Source: Hevea brasiliensis
Lineage: Eukaryota > Streptophyta > Magnoliopsida > Malpighiales > Euphorbiaceae
NCBI RefSeq assembly: GCF_030052815.1
Contig: NC_079507.1
Span: 14,592,141-14,656,140, forward strand
Direction: 5' to 3'
Length of the DNA stretch: 64,000 nucleotides
A program made the position numbers and the translations under genes. How positions within the stretch are numbered: position 1 is the first letter of the stretch; every line of letters starts with the position of its first letter. The notes beneath the pieces are model-generated. The model was not told the DNA's origin. It saw only the letters and a program-made list of their open reading frames with translations, and did not search any database. Shown here one piece after another: positions 48,329 to 61,435 of this stretch.

Positions 48329-48337
48329 TATATAAAC
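48329..48337 (+). promoter_or_regulatory. Candidate TATA box in LTR
   Basis: TATATAAAC within GGACACCTATATAAACATT lies about 650 bp after the LTR start, followed by a pyrimidine-rich CTTCTTCTTCTTC stretch. This is a plausible start of LTR transcription. Confidence 0.5.
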
Positions 48338-49269
48338 ATTAGAAGACAACAGCCCACCTCAACCTCTTCTTCTTCTTCAATTTCCATTCTTTGGCCGAAT
48401 TGAATTGTTCCCAAAAACTCCATTGCTGTCCCACACAACCAAGCTTCATTCATTATGATTTAAGCCATGTTTCTTCATACTTCTTTCACTAAACTTAGTC
48501 TACACATCATGGGCAGCATATTGGGAGCAAGAAAGAGGAGTTTTGATGAAGTTTGATGAAGCTCCACAAAAGGTTAGTGCTAGTTTTCTTATATTCCTTA
48601 ATTAAACTGTGTTGAGGTTGAGATAAGTTGAATGGTGAAGAAAAATTGAGGAAATGATTGAGTTTTGATAAGTCTTGAATTCAGCAGCCATGGCGATTAA
48701 AGGGAATTGATTTGTTTTCATATGAATTTGATGGGAATTGATGTTGATTGAAGAAATTAATAGTTCTAGCAAGTTAATTTTAAGTGTATGTTGAGTTTGA
48801 GTAATTGAATTGGAATTTGATATTGAATTGGGAATTTTTTGTGTAATTGATTAAAGTGGGCAGCCATGAAATTGCATGGTTAATGAGCTATTCTTACATG
48901 TATTATTGGGAATTCATGTTGATTAATGTAACATCCTCCCTATACGTGTTCTGTACGTTCTATGGCTCTAGTAGTCAAATAACAGAGCAGGCAAGTCAGG
49001 ATGTCTGAAACTACACTTCGGTGATAGTGAACAGACATATAATGATGAAATAAATAAAAAGAAAATACAAGAAAAATCAAACAAAAATGAAAGAGAGAAA
49101 ATGAAGCTAAGTTAAACGAGCCGACACCACAGCGATGGGTGACTGCACCGGGAAGGCCATTACCGACCCCAGGACCGCGGGGAACCCTCTGAATCTAATT
49201 TTGAGACATAAATAAAGGTTTATTGAAATGTAATTGACACTAGAAATATCAAAGAAAAATTAATAAATT

Positions 49270-49632
49270 AGTATAAAGAAAAACGAAAAATCGAGAAACA
49301 GACAAAAATCGGTGTTACCGAAAAATCGGGAATGTAACCCGAAGTGGGGTGTTTTGGTCATTTGACACATAGTGTTGCCTTTTGACCTCAATCTCCATTA
49401 AAAATAAATGATATTACACTTAGAAAATTTCAAATAAAAATTAGAAAGTTAGTATAAACGAAAATTAAAAATTAAAGAAATCGGCGGTACAAGGAGTAAA
49501 TCGGTGTTACTGAAAAAGTCCGAACTTGACCCGAAGAGGGGCATTTTGGTCAATTGACACCTAGAGTTGACTTTTGACCTAAATGTCCATGAAAAATAAG
49601 TAGTATTAAATTTTGAAAATGTCATGAAAATA
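49270..49632 (+). repeat. 181-bp tandem duplication inside mosaic LTR
   Basis: Units start AGTATAAAGAAAAACGAAAA (49270) and AGTATAAACGAAAATTAAAA (49451). Both carry ATCGGTGTTAC, CCGAAG.GGGG and TTTTGACCT. The region is single-copy in the LTR at 47684. Confidence 0.7.
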
Positions 49633-52600
49633 AGAAGTTTTATACATAATGTAATTAAAAGAAATTATGGGGACATAATTGAAATAATTATAAGTTTAAT
49701 TATACTAATATTAACCTAAAGTGAGTGGCATAAATTATATTCATAAATCTTAATTAGTGGAGCATTATGGACGTGTAAAAGCACTAAGTGGACAGATTTA
49801 ATGAGGAAAACCATTCATTTTCTTCAATTCCACTTCCATGGCCGAATATGGGTCTCCATTTTTCCTCCATGAGAACTCATCATGCAAGCTTCAATCCTCC
49901 CCCATTTTCAACTTAAAACTCAAGGTTCCCTTCATCAAACTTTGTCTCCACACCATGGGAAAGCTTTGGGCAGCAAGAAAAAGAAGAAATTTCAAGGTTT
50001 AGCAAGCTCTAAACAAAGGTTAGTGCTAGTTTTCCTTACCTCAATTAAAATTTGTACTAAGGTTGAGATGAGTTGAATTATTGAAAAATTAGACGGATTG
50101 GATGAATATTTAATGGTGATTGAATTTGGCAGCCATGGAACCTAAAGAGGTTTGAATTATCTTTACATGTATTTGATGGGAAATGATATTGATTAAGGTA
50201 ATTAGATGTCCTAGCAAATTAACTTTATGTATATGTTGAGATTGAGTGATTGAATTAGGAGTTTGAAAGAATTGTTGAAGACCTTGGATAATTGTTGAAT
50301 TGGGGCAGCCTTGAGAAGCATGAAAATGGTTAATTTATGCATATTATTATTGATTAATGATGCTCAATTTATGTGATTATAAGTGGTAGAATTTAATTGT
50401 AAGAGTACATGTGAGATTGACAATGTGAAAGTGGGTTTTGAACAAAATTTTGAAGACTTGGACAATTGAGCTTGAAATTGGCAGCCTATAATGTTATGAA
50501 TTGTATTTGAATTTATGTAATATATTGATGAGATGTGATGGTATTAAATTGTGGGCAGCATGTGTAGTTAAAATGGAAGTGTTTGTGTAACATAAGTGTT
50601 GATGTACATTGAATTTGGCTGGATGTAAATGTTGAAGTTTAATGGTGTATTGTGTGCCTTGTGCCCTTGAGTATTCTGCCCAGAATTCTTGCTGGAATTG
50701 TATACAATATATATATAGAAGTGTTGTTGATTGAATATTGTAGTAATGAGGAGGAGAAGGAACATTAAATTGGGAGTGTATGAGCTTTGTGCAGGTTGTG
50801 TATTGAGGGCAGCACCTAAATGAGGCCATAAGTGCCAAATTATGAACCCAATTGGTATAAGGCCAATATGGGGTGAAACTAGACACCAAATAGGCCAACT
50901 TTCATGTAGAAAGGTTGCCAAAATTCTGCCTAGAAACTAACCTTAAAAAGTGACCAAATCCGGATTAGTGCATTTAAGGCCTGAAAACTGACCATTTGGG
51001 CAGCAGTTAGTGTTTAGGCCATAACTCACTCAAAACAGGTCCAATTGGCCTGAAATTTTGACCATGAATAGTTAAGACCTATATCTACAAGTCTTATGAA
51101 GACACCCAAGCCCAGAAATGACCATAAGCAAGTCAAAAAGCTTGCACAAGTTTGGGTCCAAAAACTGGCCGAACCTAAAATGACCTAAAATGACCTAAAG
51201 TGACCAATTTTGATACATTTTGACCAACAATAGTAAAATGACTATAACTTGGTCTACATAACTCAGAATAACCTGAAATTTTGCCCCGCGTTCCATAAGA
51301 CATAGATCTACAAGTTTGTAGTTTGGACCGAAAACCGAGGAAACTAGGTCGTCCGGCTAGGTCAAAATAGTACACCGAAATTCGGTAAATTGCAATAAAA
51401 TGCAATACACTTAGAAATGAAATTGGTAACATAAACCAACACTAAAAGGCTATAAAATGTGACATATTGGTGACATTAGAATTGACTCACGTAGAGTGCA
51501 TCAAGGGTCAACATTATAGGTTGACTAATGAAATGAACTAAAGGGAATAGTACCAAGAGAAATAGGACTTTAAGCTAGACAAATCTAGCACACAAAAAAT
51601 TGAGAAATTAACCCAATTTTGCACCAAAGTTGCAATCTGTCCAGCTTTAGTAAATTGACCATATCTTGGTCTATACAACTCAGAATGACCTGAAATTTTG
51701 CCCCACGTGCAATAAGACATAGAGCTACAATTTTGCTTCTTTGACCAGAAGCTAAAAACCAAGGAAAATAGGACTTTAAGCTAGATCAATCTAGCTCACT
51801 AAAATTGAAAATTGGTAATTATATAAAATAATGCTTGAAGTGATTTGGCAATGAATGCCAACTTGTGAAAAGGGTAAATTGCATTATATTGACAACATAT
51901 TGAATTGTAAATTGTGACATGTGATGCTAGAATCAACCTATCCATGATGCATAAAAAGGTCAATAATTTTATTGACCAGTGAAAAGCATAAAGATGTATA
52001 AACCCTATGAATAAAGAATTAAATATGTAATATTGTAATATGCCCTAATTTGCCTAGTTGACTAGTTTGGATAGGTTGGCATGCCAATAGGATTCTGGCA
52101 GCTGTTCTGTAAATGACTTTATGTCATACTGTGTTTTATGGCTTATTATGCCATACTATGATCTTAATAGCCTATGGCTATATAGATTGTGTTATTATAC
52201 TCGGCTTAATGCCTGATTGATTATATGGCTTTTTAGCCACACTATTTGCACACCGGGAGACACTTTGTGATCGATGGTGTGATGGCCCGAGGTACTAGAT
52301 ACCCAGTGCTAGTATATCCGTTTATCCAGTCTGGTCAGTGTATAGGCTACACGGGCTGTTAATTAAAATATTATTCAATTCAAGCAATTAAGTTAAGTAT
52401 AATGAAATTTCAGTATAATTAAGTTAAGTATTGAATGAATGAGTAAAAGAGATTAGCAAAAGAAACATAACAAAAATATAAATTGCAGAATCGTAGAGAC
52501 TTGAAATACAATACAGTTAGAATAATTTGTATACTGGGTAGTATTACTGAAAAGTTATAAACTAAGCACTTTCAAAGAGGAACAAACTAGTATTTGGGAT

Positions 52601-52710
52601 CATTGAAGCTAGAAATACCATACCAAATTAAATTGATTCCTGAGTATCTGAATTATGATTTATTTCTTTCTTTACTTGTATATATTATTTCTTGTTATAT
52701 TATTGCACCA

Positions 52711-52728
52711 CTAAGCAGAAATGCTTAG
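52711..52728 (+). other. LTR hairpin, CTAAGCA/TGCTTAG class (sense strand)
   Basis: CACCA, then CTAAGCA, loop GAAA, TGCTTAG, then CGCGATGG. Confidence 0.7.
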
Positions 52729-55635
52729 CGCGATGGAATTGCTTCCTCGCAGCAGTCAAGGTAAAACCAGAGACTGTCGATCGAGATTTTTGGAGTCCGA
52801 CACTGCGTATGTCAGAAGAGTTCAAGATTGTCACCTCCTCAGCAATGCATGTAGATAGGACTCATTTTATACATGTTATGTATATTGTTCATTCCTAGCA
52901 CATTGTAAATTATTTGTATATCTTGTACGAAATAAACTCATGTAATTAACCTATGAATTATGGAAGCTACTCAAAGTAAGTTTTTTTTTAATATGTGAAT
53001 TGAATTTGAGTTATAATGATATTGTACTTGTGAATATTGAGATGTTAAAAATCTGATGAGATTTCTGAGAAATCTGAATACTGTATTGAGATACATTATG
53101 TTTGAAAATTTTTTAGACTATTAAGTTTGAGAAATTGAGTATATATTGAAATTGTTTTTGGCAGGTTCAAAAGAACTGCTAGTCCAAATTACAGCCGTTA
53201 CGTTGTCGGATTATCATTAAAATTTTTGAAATTTCCAAATTAATTAGATTTTGATAAAAGTAAAAAAAAATAGCCTAAACCTTAAATAAAGTTTTTGAAT
53301 AAATAAATCAAGAACTGTAATGAAATCAGATAAGATCAGGTGCTTCGGCACGCCGTGTAGCACGCCTTACTCAGCTATACTGTAGATGGGTGAGGGGTGT
53401 TACAATTAAGGTGATTTAATGTGCTAGTAAGCTAACTTCATGTGTATGTGATGATTGAGCAATTGATTTTGGGTGCTTGAAAGCAATTGATTTTGGGAGA
53501 CTTGTGCAATTGGACAATTCGACAGCCCTATGATGCAGTTAGGAGTGTTTAATTTCATGGAATGGATTGATGAATTGTGGTATTAAAGATTGATGAATAT
53601 GTATGTAAATTAGTAGTGGAAGCTATATGTAAATTTAGGAGTGCTTATGTGTATACATTGTTAGAATTGGACTTTGTGAATTGGGATTATATTTGGTTTA
53701 TTAAAGGTGATTGTATTCTACCCAAATTGACTATAATGTGATGTAATGAATGAATTTGGTATGGTGCCAAATCAGAATTAGGTAAGAGAAGTTTAAATTT
53801 AGCAAGTTGAATGTGTATGTGAATTGTGTTTGAGAATTGTGTTAAGGGCAGTATACATTTTAAGCCATAATTGAATTTGTGTGACCCCAATTGGTATGAG
53901 GCCAATTAGAGACAAAACTAGACATAAAATAGGCTAACTTTCATGTAGAAATGTTGCCAAAATTCTATCCGAAAACTGCTCATAAAATTGACCTAATCTG
54001 GAATTGCAACATTGGTAACCCAGAAATTGACCATATGAATAGTAGTCAGTCTTTTGGCCATAACTCACTCAAAACAGGTCCAAATAACCTGAAATTTATA
54101 CCGTTGGAAAGCTTAGACATAGGGCTACATCTTTTGTGAAGACCACCAAGCCCAGAAATGCCATTTAACAAGTCAACATAATCACCAAATTTGGGTTACA
54201 AAAACTGGCCAAATTGACTTTGACCTAAAAATGACCTAAACTTTGTAATGTAAGTGCAACTTGACCAGCAATAGTAAAATGACCATAACTTGGTCCATAG
54301 AACTCCAAATGACATGAAATCAGTGCCAAAATGTCACTAAGACATAAACCTACAATATTGCTCTTTTGACTGGGACCCAAAAACAAAGGGAAGTAAGTCA
54401 ATTAGTTGGGTCAAAGTAATGTACCAAATCTGAAAAATTGCAATAAAATGCAAGAAGCTTAAAAATGAAATTGGTAACATATACCAACATTTGAGGACTA
54501 TAAAATGTGACATATTGGTAACATTAAAATTAATTCACCTAGTGTGCATGAAAGGTCAACATTATTGGTTGACCAATGAAAGGAATAGTATCAATAAAAT
54601 TTAATTATTGAACCTTATTATTAGAAATAATTTAAATGAGTACTAAAACACTTTAAATTATGTCTTTCAATTAGAAAAGACACTGGGAAGGGAAAAGACC
54701 CACTGAGTCAAGGCCAAGAAGCTACTGATCAGAGGTTTGTACATAACTAGTTTTTAATTGATTTTGTTCTGAATATTTCATATGATTAAATGACGTTATT
54801 TTTCTTATGTATTATGTTTATCAAGTATTGGATTATGATTATTGAAATTATTATAGTATGTATGAATTTAGCTTTGTGAAATGGTATTTCAACGATTATT
54901 GAGCATTGTTGTGGTTGAATAAATTAGTTTTGGAAAAATTGTGATAAAATATGTTTTGAATTGTGATGAGCATAAAATTATTGGATATTGGAATTGACAT
55001 TGAATTGAATTATGTTGTGATTTATGCTCACAAAAAGGACAAAGAGATTCATGATATTGTTTTATATCTCACTATAGATGCTTGACTAGGTTATTATCCA
55101 TCTCTCTCATTTGTTGAGGAGACAATAGAGTTAGCTTTGTTTTGATTACCATAGTACGTGCACAAGCTTAGACTCTCCTCTTATTAGAGGTTAGATCTAA
55201 GTTTTATGTTATGGCCCTTTCGAAAGTTTCATTGTTGTGGTGTGTACTGTGCACAATGATTCGACCTCCCCGACTATAGGGAGTTAGAATCTGATTCGAC
55301 CTCCCCGACCATAGGGAGTTAGAATCACCCCGGAGATAGCCCTTTCGAATTAGTCTTGCATAATTAGTGAGATAAAAAATTATTTTTGAATAGTAAATAA
55401 TTTCGATTTCAAATGGGATTTATGCATAATTGATTTTATTAGAATTACCTTAAATGTTTAATTGTGATTTGATAAATTGAATTTCGTGATCAAAGTCATT
55501 TTATATAAATGATTTATATTATTGGCAATGAATATTTTGATTTTTGGAATTTGATGAGCATCCAAATTTCCAAATTATTTGTAATAATTTTGCTAAGGTA
55601 TATTGTACTATGTTTTAAGTTATAGTTGTGCACCA

Positions 55636-55652
55636 CTGAGTTCACCACTCAG
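55636..55652 (+). other. LTR hairpin, CTGAGT/ACTCAG class (sense strand)
   Basis: CACCA, CTGAGT, loop TCACC, ACTCAG, followed by a second stem CGATAGC/GCTATCG (55653-55673) and GTAGGTGA. Confidence 0.7.
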
Positions 55653-55848
55653 CGATAGCTTTGCATGCTATCGTAGGTGAAAAGAGCATAGAACAGTTGA
55701 GTAAGCTTCCTTGAAGACACATTCAAATCAGCTCCAAGGATATCATAGGTATACCCATGTACATAGGTTTTGATGTATGCATGTAAATATATGTATGTAA
55801 ATTATTTAAGCAGTTGTATAAAAATTCTTGTAAAATATTTTGGTATGT

Positions 55849-57184
55849 TGTGACACCTCTTACCCGTCTACAGTGTAGCTGAGCAAGATATGCCACACAG
55901 TGTGCCGGAGCACCAATTCATATTTCCATTACAATCTATCCTTTTTAATTCATTTATTTATAATTTTTAATTAATCTGAATTTTTCGCAAATTTTATGGA
56001 AAATCTGACAAAGTGCCGGCTTTAAATTGGAAAAAGAGTTCTTCTAAATCTGTTAAAAACACATCCAATATAATCATAATTTCAATCTCAGTCAACCACC
56101 AACATACTTTAAAAAATTTCTCAAATGACTTCAATATCTCAAAATTCAATTCGTTTCTTGTCATACTCAATTCAATAAGAAATGCTCAAATTTATTACTG
56201 AACATGGTTCATAGATAATTACATCAAAAGCATAATTACAGGAGTTTATAATATATATTACAAAAGTTTACAAAATAAAAAATACCAAAAGTAACCTAAT
56301 GTCCTACTTAATGCACTGCAAATGTGAGGTGACTCTGGACTCTGTGTGCAGATCTAAAAGTTCACCCGGTCTGAGGTCTACTGGACTCCCCAGCTATGTC
56401 TCCAGTACCTGCGCGTGGCAAAAGCAACGAGCTAAGCAATTCTGCTTAGTGATGATAATATAAAATAAAATAACTAAAATAACATAAATATGCAGAATGT
56501 ATGTTTACAGTTTAGGTAGACTTAATTTTTGGCATTTATTGTAGTATTATTTTATTAAAATTTGATAAGATTTATTTTCATTGCCCAAGTAACCCATACT
56601 AGTCGACTGGACTGGATAAATGGGTAAACTGGCACTGGGTACCAAGTACCTCAGACCATCACACCATCGGTCACATTGTTTCTCCCGATGTGCAACAAAA
56701 TAGCTAATAAGCTGTAATAATTATCAGGGATAAAATCCAAGTATAACAACTCAATCAACATAGCCAAAGGCTATTATAACACAGAATGGCACGTGAGGCC
56801 ATAAAACACAGAATGGCATGAAGCCATATGCAGTACTGCTAACAGAACCCTATTGGTATGCCAACCTATTCAAACCAATATTGCTAGGTATACTAGGGCA
56901 TGTTACACTTTTAAATTGTACAATTCTTGAAATTTAAGTTTAGGTGTTACTATTCATTTCATTAGTCAACAAAAATGTTGACTTTTGCATAGACAATAGG
57001 TACATTGGTTTTAATACTCCCAACATACCACATTTTACATTCTAAAATTATTGGTATTGGTTGCCAATACCATTTCTAAGCTTAGTGTTAGTTGTTCAAA
57101 ATTTTCAGATTTCAAGTCTTGTATTTACTATTCCATTAGTCATTTTTGCAGTGGGAATTTGGCAAATTTGTCAGCATGAAAGTT
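55849..57184 (-). repeat. LTR, 3-kb family, minus orientation, cut by later insertion
   Basis: Begins TGTGACACCTCTTACCCG and matches 8525-9860 and 19661-20970 closely. It stops at 57184 in the middle of CATGAAAGTT, where the next element starts. The remainder should lie beyond the window. TATGT (55844-55848) is the presumed target duplication. Confidence 0.9.
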
Positions 57185-60100
57185 TGTAACACCCCTCACC
57201 CGACTACAGTGTAGCCGAGTAAGGCATGCTACATTTGGTGCTGGAGCACCCTAACTTACCATACTTTATTTCTTTAAAAATTTTGTTCTCGTTATATTCA
57301 ATATCGATTATTTTTCACCGGAGAAACTAACGGAGTTTCCCCTATTTTATTATCATTTGACGTATTTCAATATTCACCTGTTTGAAATTTAACAATATTT
57401 TCCAAATAACAATCTCATCCATGCTAATCATAATTATCTCATCAATCATTCTCATAATTTTTTTCATATTTCAAATCTCATCCATACATTTCAATTTGAT
57501 AATAATTTCCATACATTTCCATTCATACTCAATTCATATGTAAACATTCTCAAATTACATAAGCAAAATTTTCAAATTTTCTTAATTTACATAATTTACA
57601 AAATAATTACAAAATTTCATAATTTACATGATATATAAATTAATTACATATGAAAAGCTAATTAATTAATTTACATCGCATTCCTATTAATTACCTGTTC
57701 ATAATATACATTACAATACAATATCTAAGCATTTTATACAACATATAAAATATAACCTATATGGGCCCTATCTACATGCATTGCTGAGGAGGTGACAACC
57801 TTGAATACTTCAGACACTTCTGCAGATCAGAACTCCAAAATCTCTGTTTAATATTTTTATCTGGGCTTTACCTTCAGTCCCTGCGCGAGGAAACAATTCC
57901 ATCGCGTTAAGCATTGCTGCTTAGTGGTGCAATAATATAACAAGGAAATAATATACCAATAAAGATAGAAATAAAACATAATTCAAATAATTAAGATTTA
58001 TTTATACTTCACATTGGTTTCTAAAACTTAATATGTTTTATCCTAATTTAGTCTTCTTTGGAATTGTTTATTTCACCAATGTACAGTAATAATGTACATA
58101 GAAAAATGATCTAACAATAATGAATTTATGCTTATATTATTATATAAGTCACATTTGCAATATTTATGTATGTTATAATTTTCTTTGCTAATCTTTTAGC
58201 ATTTTCTCAATACTTTCTAGGTTGTCTTAGATTATCTCATAATAAGTAAATTTTAATATCGGTCCAGTTCATTTCGATTCTTTGTAATAAATAACTATTC
58301 TAATTATTTTAGGTCATCTTACTCATTTATTTAATTTCTAATTTTTTTATTACTAATATTCTTAACTTATTTCAATAAATTTCACTGCCCAAGTAACCTA
58401 TGACAGACTGACTAAACTGGATAACGGGTCGTTGGCACTGGACACCGCGATGCCTCGGGCCGTCATACCATGGGACGCAGAACGTCAGCCGCGTATGCAG
58501 TCAGTATGGCTAAAAAGCCATGATAACACATAATCGGGCATTAAGCCATGGGTGCGGGCATAAAGCCATGAATGCGGGCATAAAGCCATGAATATAAGCA
58601 TAAAGCCTTTCGCAGTACTGCTAAAACAATACCCTATTGGCATGTCAAACTATCCAGTCTGACACACATGTCTAGGCAATACAAGGGCACATAATATCAT
58701 TAAATATTAATATATTGTGTTTTATGACTTTATTATTTCATGATAAATTTCATAATTTATACGTTCATCATAATATTCATACATTCCTTACATCATTCAT
58801 ATTAATCACAATTCACAACAATGGTGTTCATATACCATTGTACTTAAAACATTTTTCCTTTCTCTTATAAAGAAAAGTAATGTTCCATTCATATTTTCAT
58901 TTGATTCATTTATTCGTTACAATATTTATATGAATTCATAACTCATACAACTGTTATTATCTTATTTGTAATGGAAAAATAAATCCTAATGTAAACCCCA
59001 TCCCATTTATACTCAACAATCCATCTAGGTTAATGTCATTTCATATTCAAGTGGTATTACTTATGTTTTATTAGACCTACTAGTAATGGAAATAAATCTT
59101 AACTATATAATCACATAACTTAAATGTTCATTAAGTCATTTAGGTGAATTACTATTTCTATTCCAAGTAATCCATGAATGTTTCATGGATTCCAAATTTC
59201 ATACCTTAATTTCCTCTACCAATTTAGTTATTATACTTTGTGTCTTTGTATTACTATTCACATTACTATTCACTCAAATTGTTGGCTTTTTAATATATAA
59301 TAAATTTATTGAACCTAAGTTCACCAAGATACCACATTTTGCATTTTATTTTTGTTGGTATTGATTTCCAATACCATTTCAAAGCTTACCTTATGTTATA
59401 CAAAATATTCAGATTTCGTACCCTAGGCTTACTATTCCATTTGTCATTTTTGCAGTGGGAATTTGGCAAAATGATCAACATGAAAGTTGTTCCTTATTTT
59501 GTCTAGTTGAATTTCTTTTTTTGAATCACTCCATTTGGAGTTTTGTAGCTCAAGTTATGGTCATTTTACCATAACTGGCCGGAGTGACCTGTACCCAGAT
59601 TTTTTGGGCAATTTGGTTCTGCCAGATTTGGTGACCTATGTTTAGTTGGCAATTTGACTAGGTTATGGTCAGAATTTGGATTTATGTTCCTCATGAAAGT
59701 TGTTGGTCTATATCTCAGCTTGTAGCTGGTAAAATTGCAGGTCAATTGGACCTTTCTACATTGAGTTATGGCCAAATGACCAAACACTGTTCATTTGGTC
59801 ATTTTGCCCAGGCAGACTGCAGGTCACCCAGATTAGGGCAAACTTTTGGTCCACTTGATTTGGTTTTCTGGGCATGGTTTCTTCACCAAAGTTGTACCAT
59901 TATGTGTCTAGTTTCATTTTCAATTGGCTTTGAACCAATTGGAGTAACATAGCTAAAGTTATGACCCTAGGAATACACTGGACTCAAGTCCAGTATTCTT
60001 GCACAATGGGGGCAGCATACCACTTTCAATTTCAAGGCCACAATTACTTCCAATTTATGGTCAAACTTCATCAAATGGTCACTAATTAACCATCAGAAAT

Positions 60101-61260
60101 CCAATTAACCGTTCAAACACAATATCTCCAATTTTCATACTAACCCTAATTGATGAAATCTCATTCTCATATCAACTCAAAAAAATTCAACTCCATTAAA
60201 CTCCAATTCATATGTATACATTAATTGACATTAATATACCAACTTAATTGCAATTAAACCATCAAAACCCTAACCCTCTCTTGGCTGCCACAATTCATAC
60301 ATACTCCTACATAAGTGTTTTATTCAATTTCTTAACAATTTCTCATTCACTTGAACTTCCTAACATGGAATAAAAAGAAAAATGTAAGAGTTAGCACTAA
60401 CCTAAGGAGGGCAGAATTTTCCCTTCAATTTCCTTCACTTTCTTTAGTTTTCTTGGCAGCCAAACACCTTCTCAAGTAGTGTAGATAAGTTTTAATGAAG
60501 GAGGTCTAGGGTTTTGTGGAGGGAAATCAATGAAAATTAAGAGAGATGAAGAAATTTTTTTTTTCATGGAAGAGAGAGATGAAAGATTTTCGGAAATGAG
60601 AAGAATAAATGAGGAAGATGGCTGTTTGGGCTTGTTTTTATCTCATTTTTATCTCTTTATTTAATTTGTCAAATTGTGATTAGGTGGGGGCATGTTAATG
60701 ACATTATGTGATGTTATAATTCCTAATTTCTTTCATTTTTCTTTTCTTTTCTTTTCTACTCATTTCCAATTCAATTTTTAGCAATATTTATTCATATTTT
60801 AGATTATAATAATTATTTACTTAACTGGACAAGTCGGTCAAAAATCATCTCTGAAGACGAAATGACCAAAATGCCCTCCGTTTGGCTTAACAGACTAAAA
60901 TTGTCTGTACCGATTGAAAAATTTTTCTAAACCTTTTCTTGGCATTCTAATGCCATAGAACCCTCAATGACTCTTCTCTGAAGTCTCAAAAATTATTTTA
61001 TAACTTTTTCCTTGGGTCTAAGGCTCCTAGTTGCGAGAACCGCAACTTCCCACTGGGTTACCCATCGCTAGGGCATTGGCTCATTTAACTTGGTTGTATT
61101 TTATTTCTAAAATTTTTTCTAAATTTTTCTTATTAATATTTGAGTTATTTATGACTCCTCACTCTAGTCTAATTATTTTTCTAGATGTTCTAGCTATTCG
61201 GACCGACACCGGTCACCGGAACAGTAGAATGTAAGTAATTGCTACAGTGAGGGTGTTACA
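57185..61260 (-). repeat. 3' LTR of the gag-only element
   Basis: A full 4076-bp copy. The first ~180 bp (57185-57360) differ strongly from the partner LTR at 62452, while the following ~1.4 kb match closely. ~200-bp units start near 59479, 59694 and 59880. The hairpin stem near 57905 is mutated on one side (TTAAGCA). Confidence 0.92.
58531..58607 (-). repeat. 20-bp tandem repeat in LTR, about four units
   Basis: Units end in GGGCATAAAGCCATG or a close variant. The same array appears at about 2070-2147, 38411-38488 and 63810-63886, with unit number and sequence varying a little. Confidence 0.8.
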
Positions 61261-61273
61261 ATTCTTCCCCTTT
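61261..61273 (-). other. Polypurine tract
   Basis: AAAGGGGAAGAAT on the minus strand lies directly upstream of the 3' LTR. Confidence 0.85.
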
Positions 61274-61435
61274 AATTTAAATTTCGTCCTCGAAATTTAC
61301 TGGTTGTAGGTATCTAAGATAATTCTTTTACCTTTCTATTGCTCCCTCTGTCTACTTCTTTATATATATGATACTATTTAGTCTTTTCGAATCTATCATT
61401 ATACAGTTAGGCATATCATAAAGGAAATACTTTAC

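Larger units (their letters stand above)
48927..53404 (+). repeat. Mosaic solo LTR
   Basis: ATTAA flanks it at 48922-48926 and 53405-53409. It is 4478 bp, from TGTAACATCCTCCCTATACG to GGGTGAGGGGTGTTACA. The first ~2.9 kb resembles B-like LTRs (CACCATGGG, GGCAGCC, CCAATTGGTATAAGGCC wording). From about 51900 it follows the 4-kb family (TTGGCATGCCAATAGG, GTGATGGCCCGAGG, the hairpin at 52711 and the terminal CTGTAGATGGGTGAGG). Confidence 0.85.
47684..55848 (+). repeat. B-like LTR, plus orientation, interrupted twice
   Basis: It starts TGTAACGCCCTCATTTTACG at 47684 inside integrase and continues after the solo LTR at 53405. It still lacks roughly its last 430 bp when cut at 55849; those should lie beyond 64000. 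I cannot tell whether it is a solo LTR or one end of an element. TTCAA (47679-47683) is the presumed target duplication. The hairpin lies at 55636-55652. Confidence 0.85.

Noticed and set aside
50494..50921. Two overlapping minus-strand ORFs of 117 and 134 residues
   Set aside because: They are antisense to the ~200-bp LTR units, overlap in different frames, and have no start context or domain.
55240..55340. Duplicated GATTCGACCTCCCCGAC string as a regulatory site
   Set aside because: It is a simple 35-bp tandem duplication also seen at about 30410-30480; there is no evidence of a role beyond LTR microrepeats.
58531..58607. Short spaced repeats as a CRISPR array
   Set aside because: The units are contiguous 20-bp copies without unique spacers, in a plant retrotransposon LTR.
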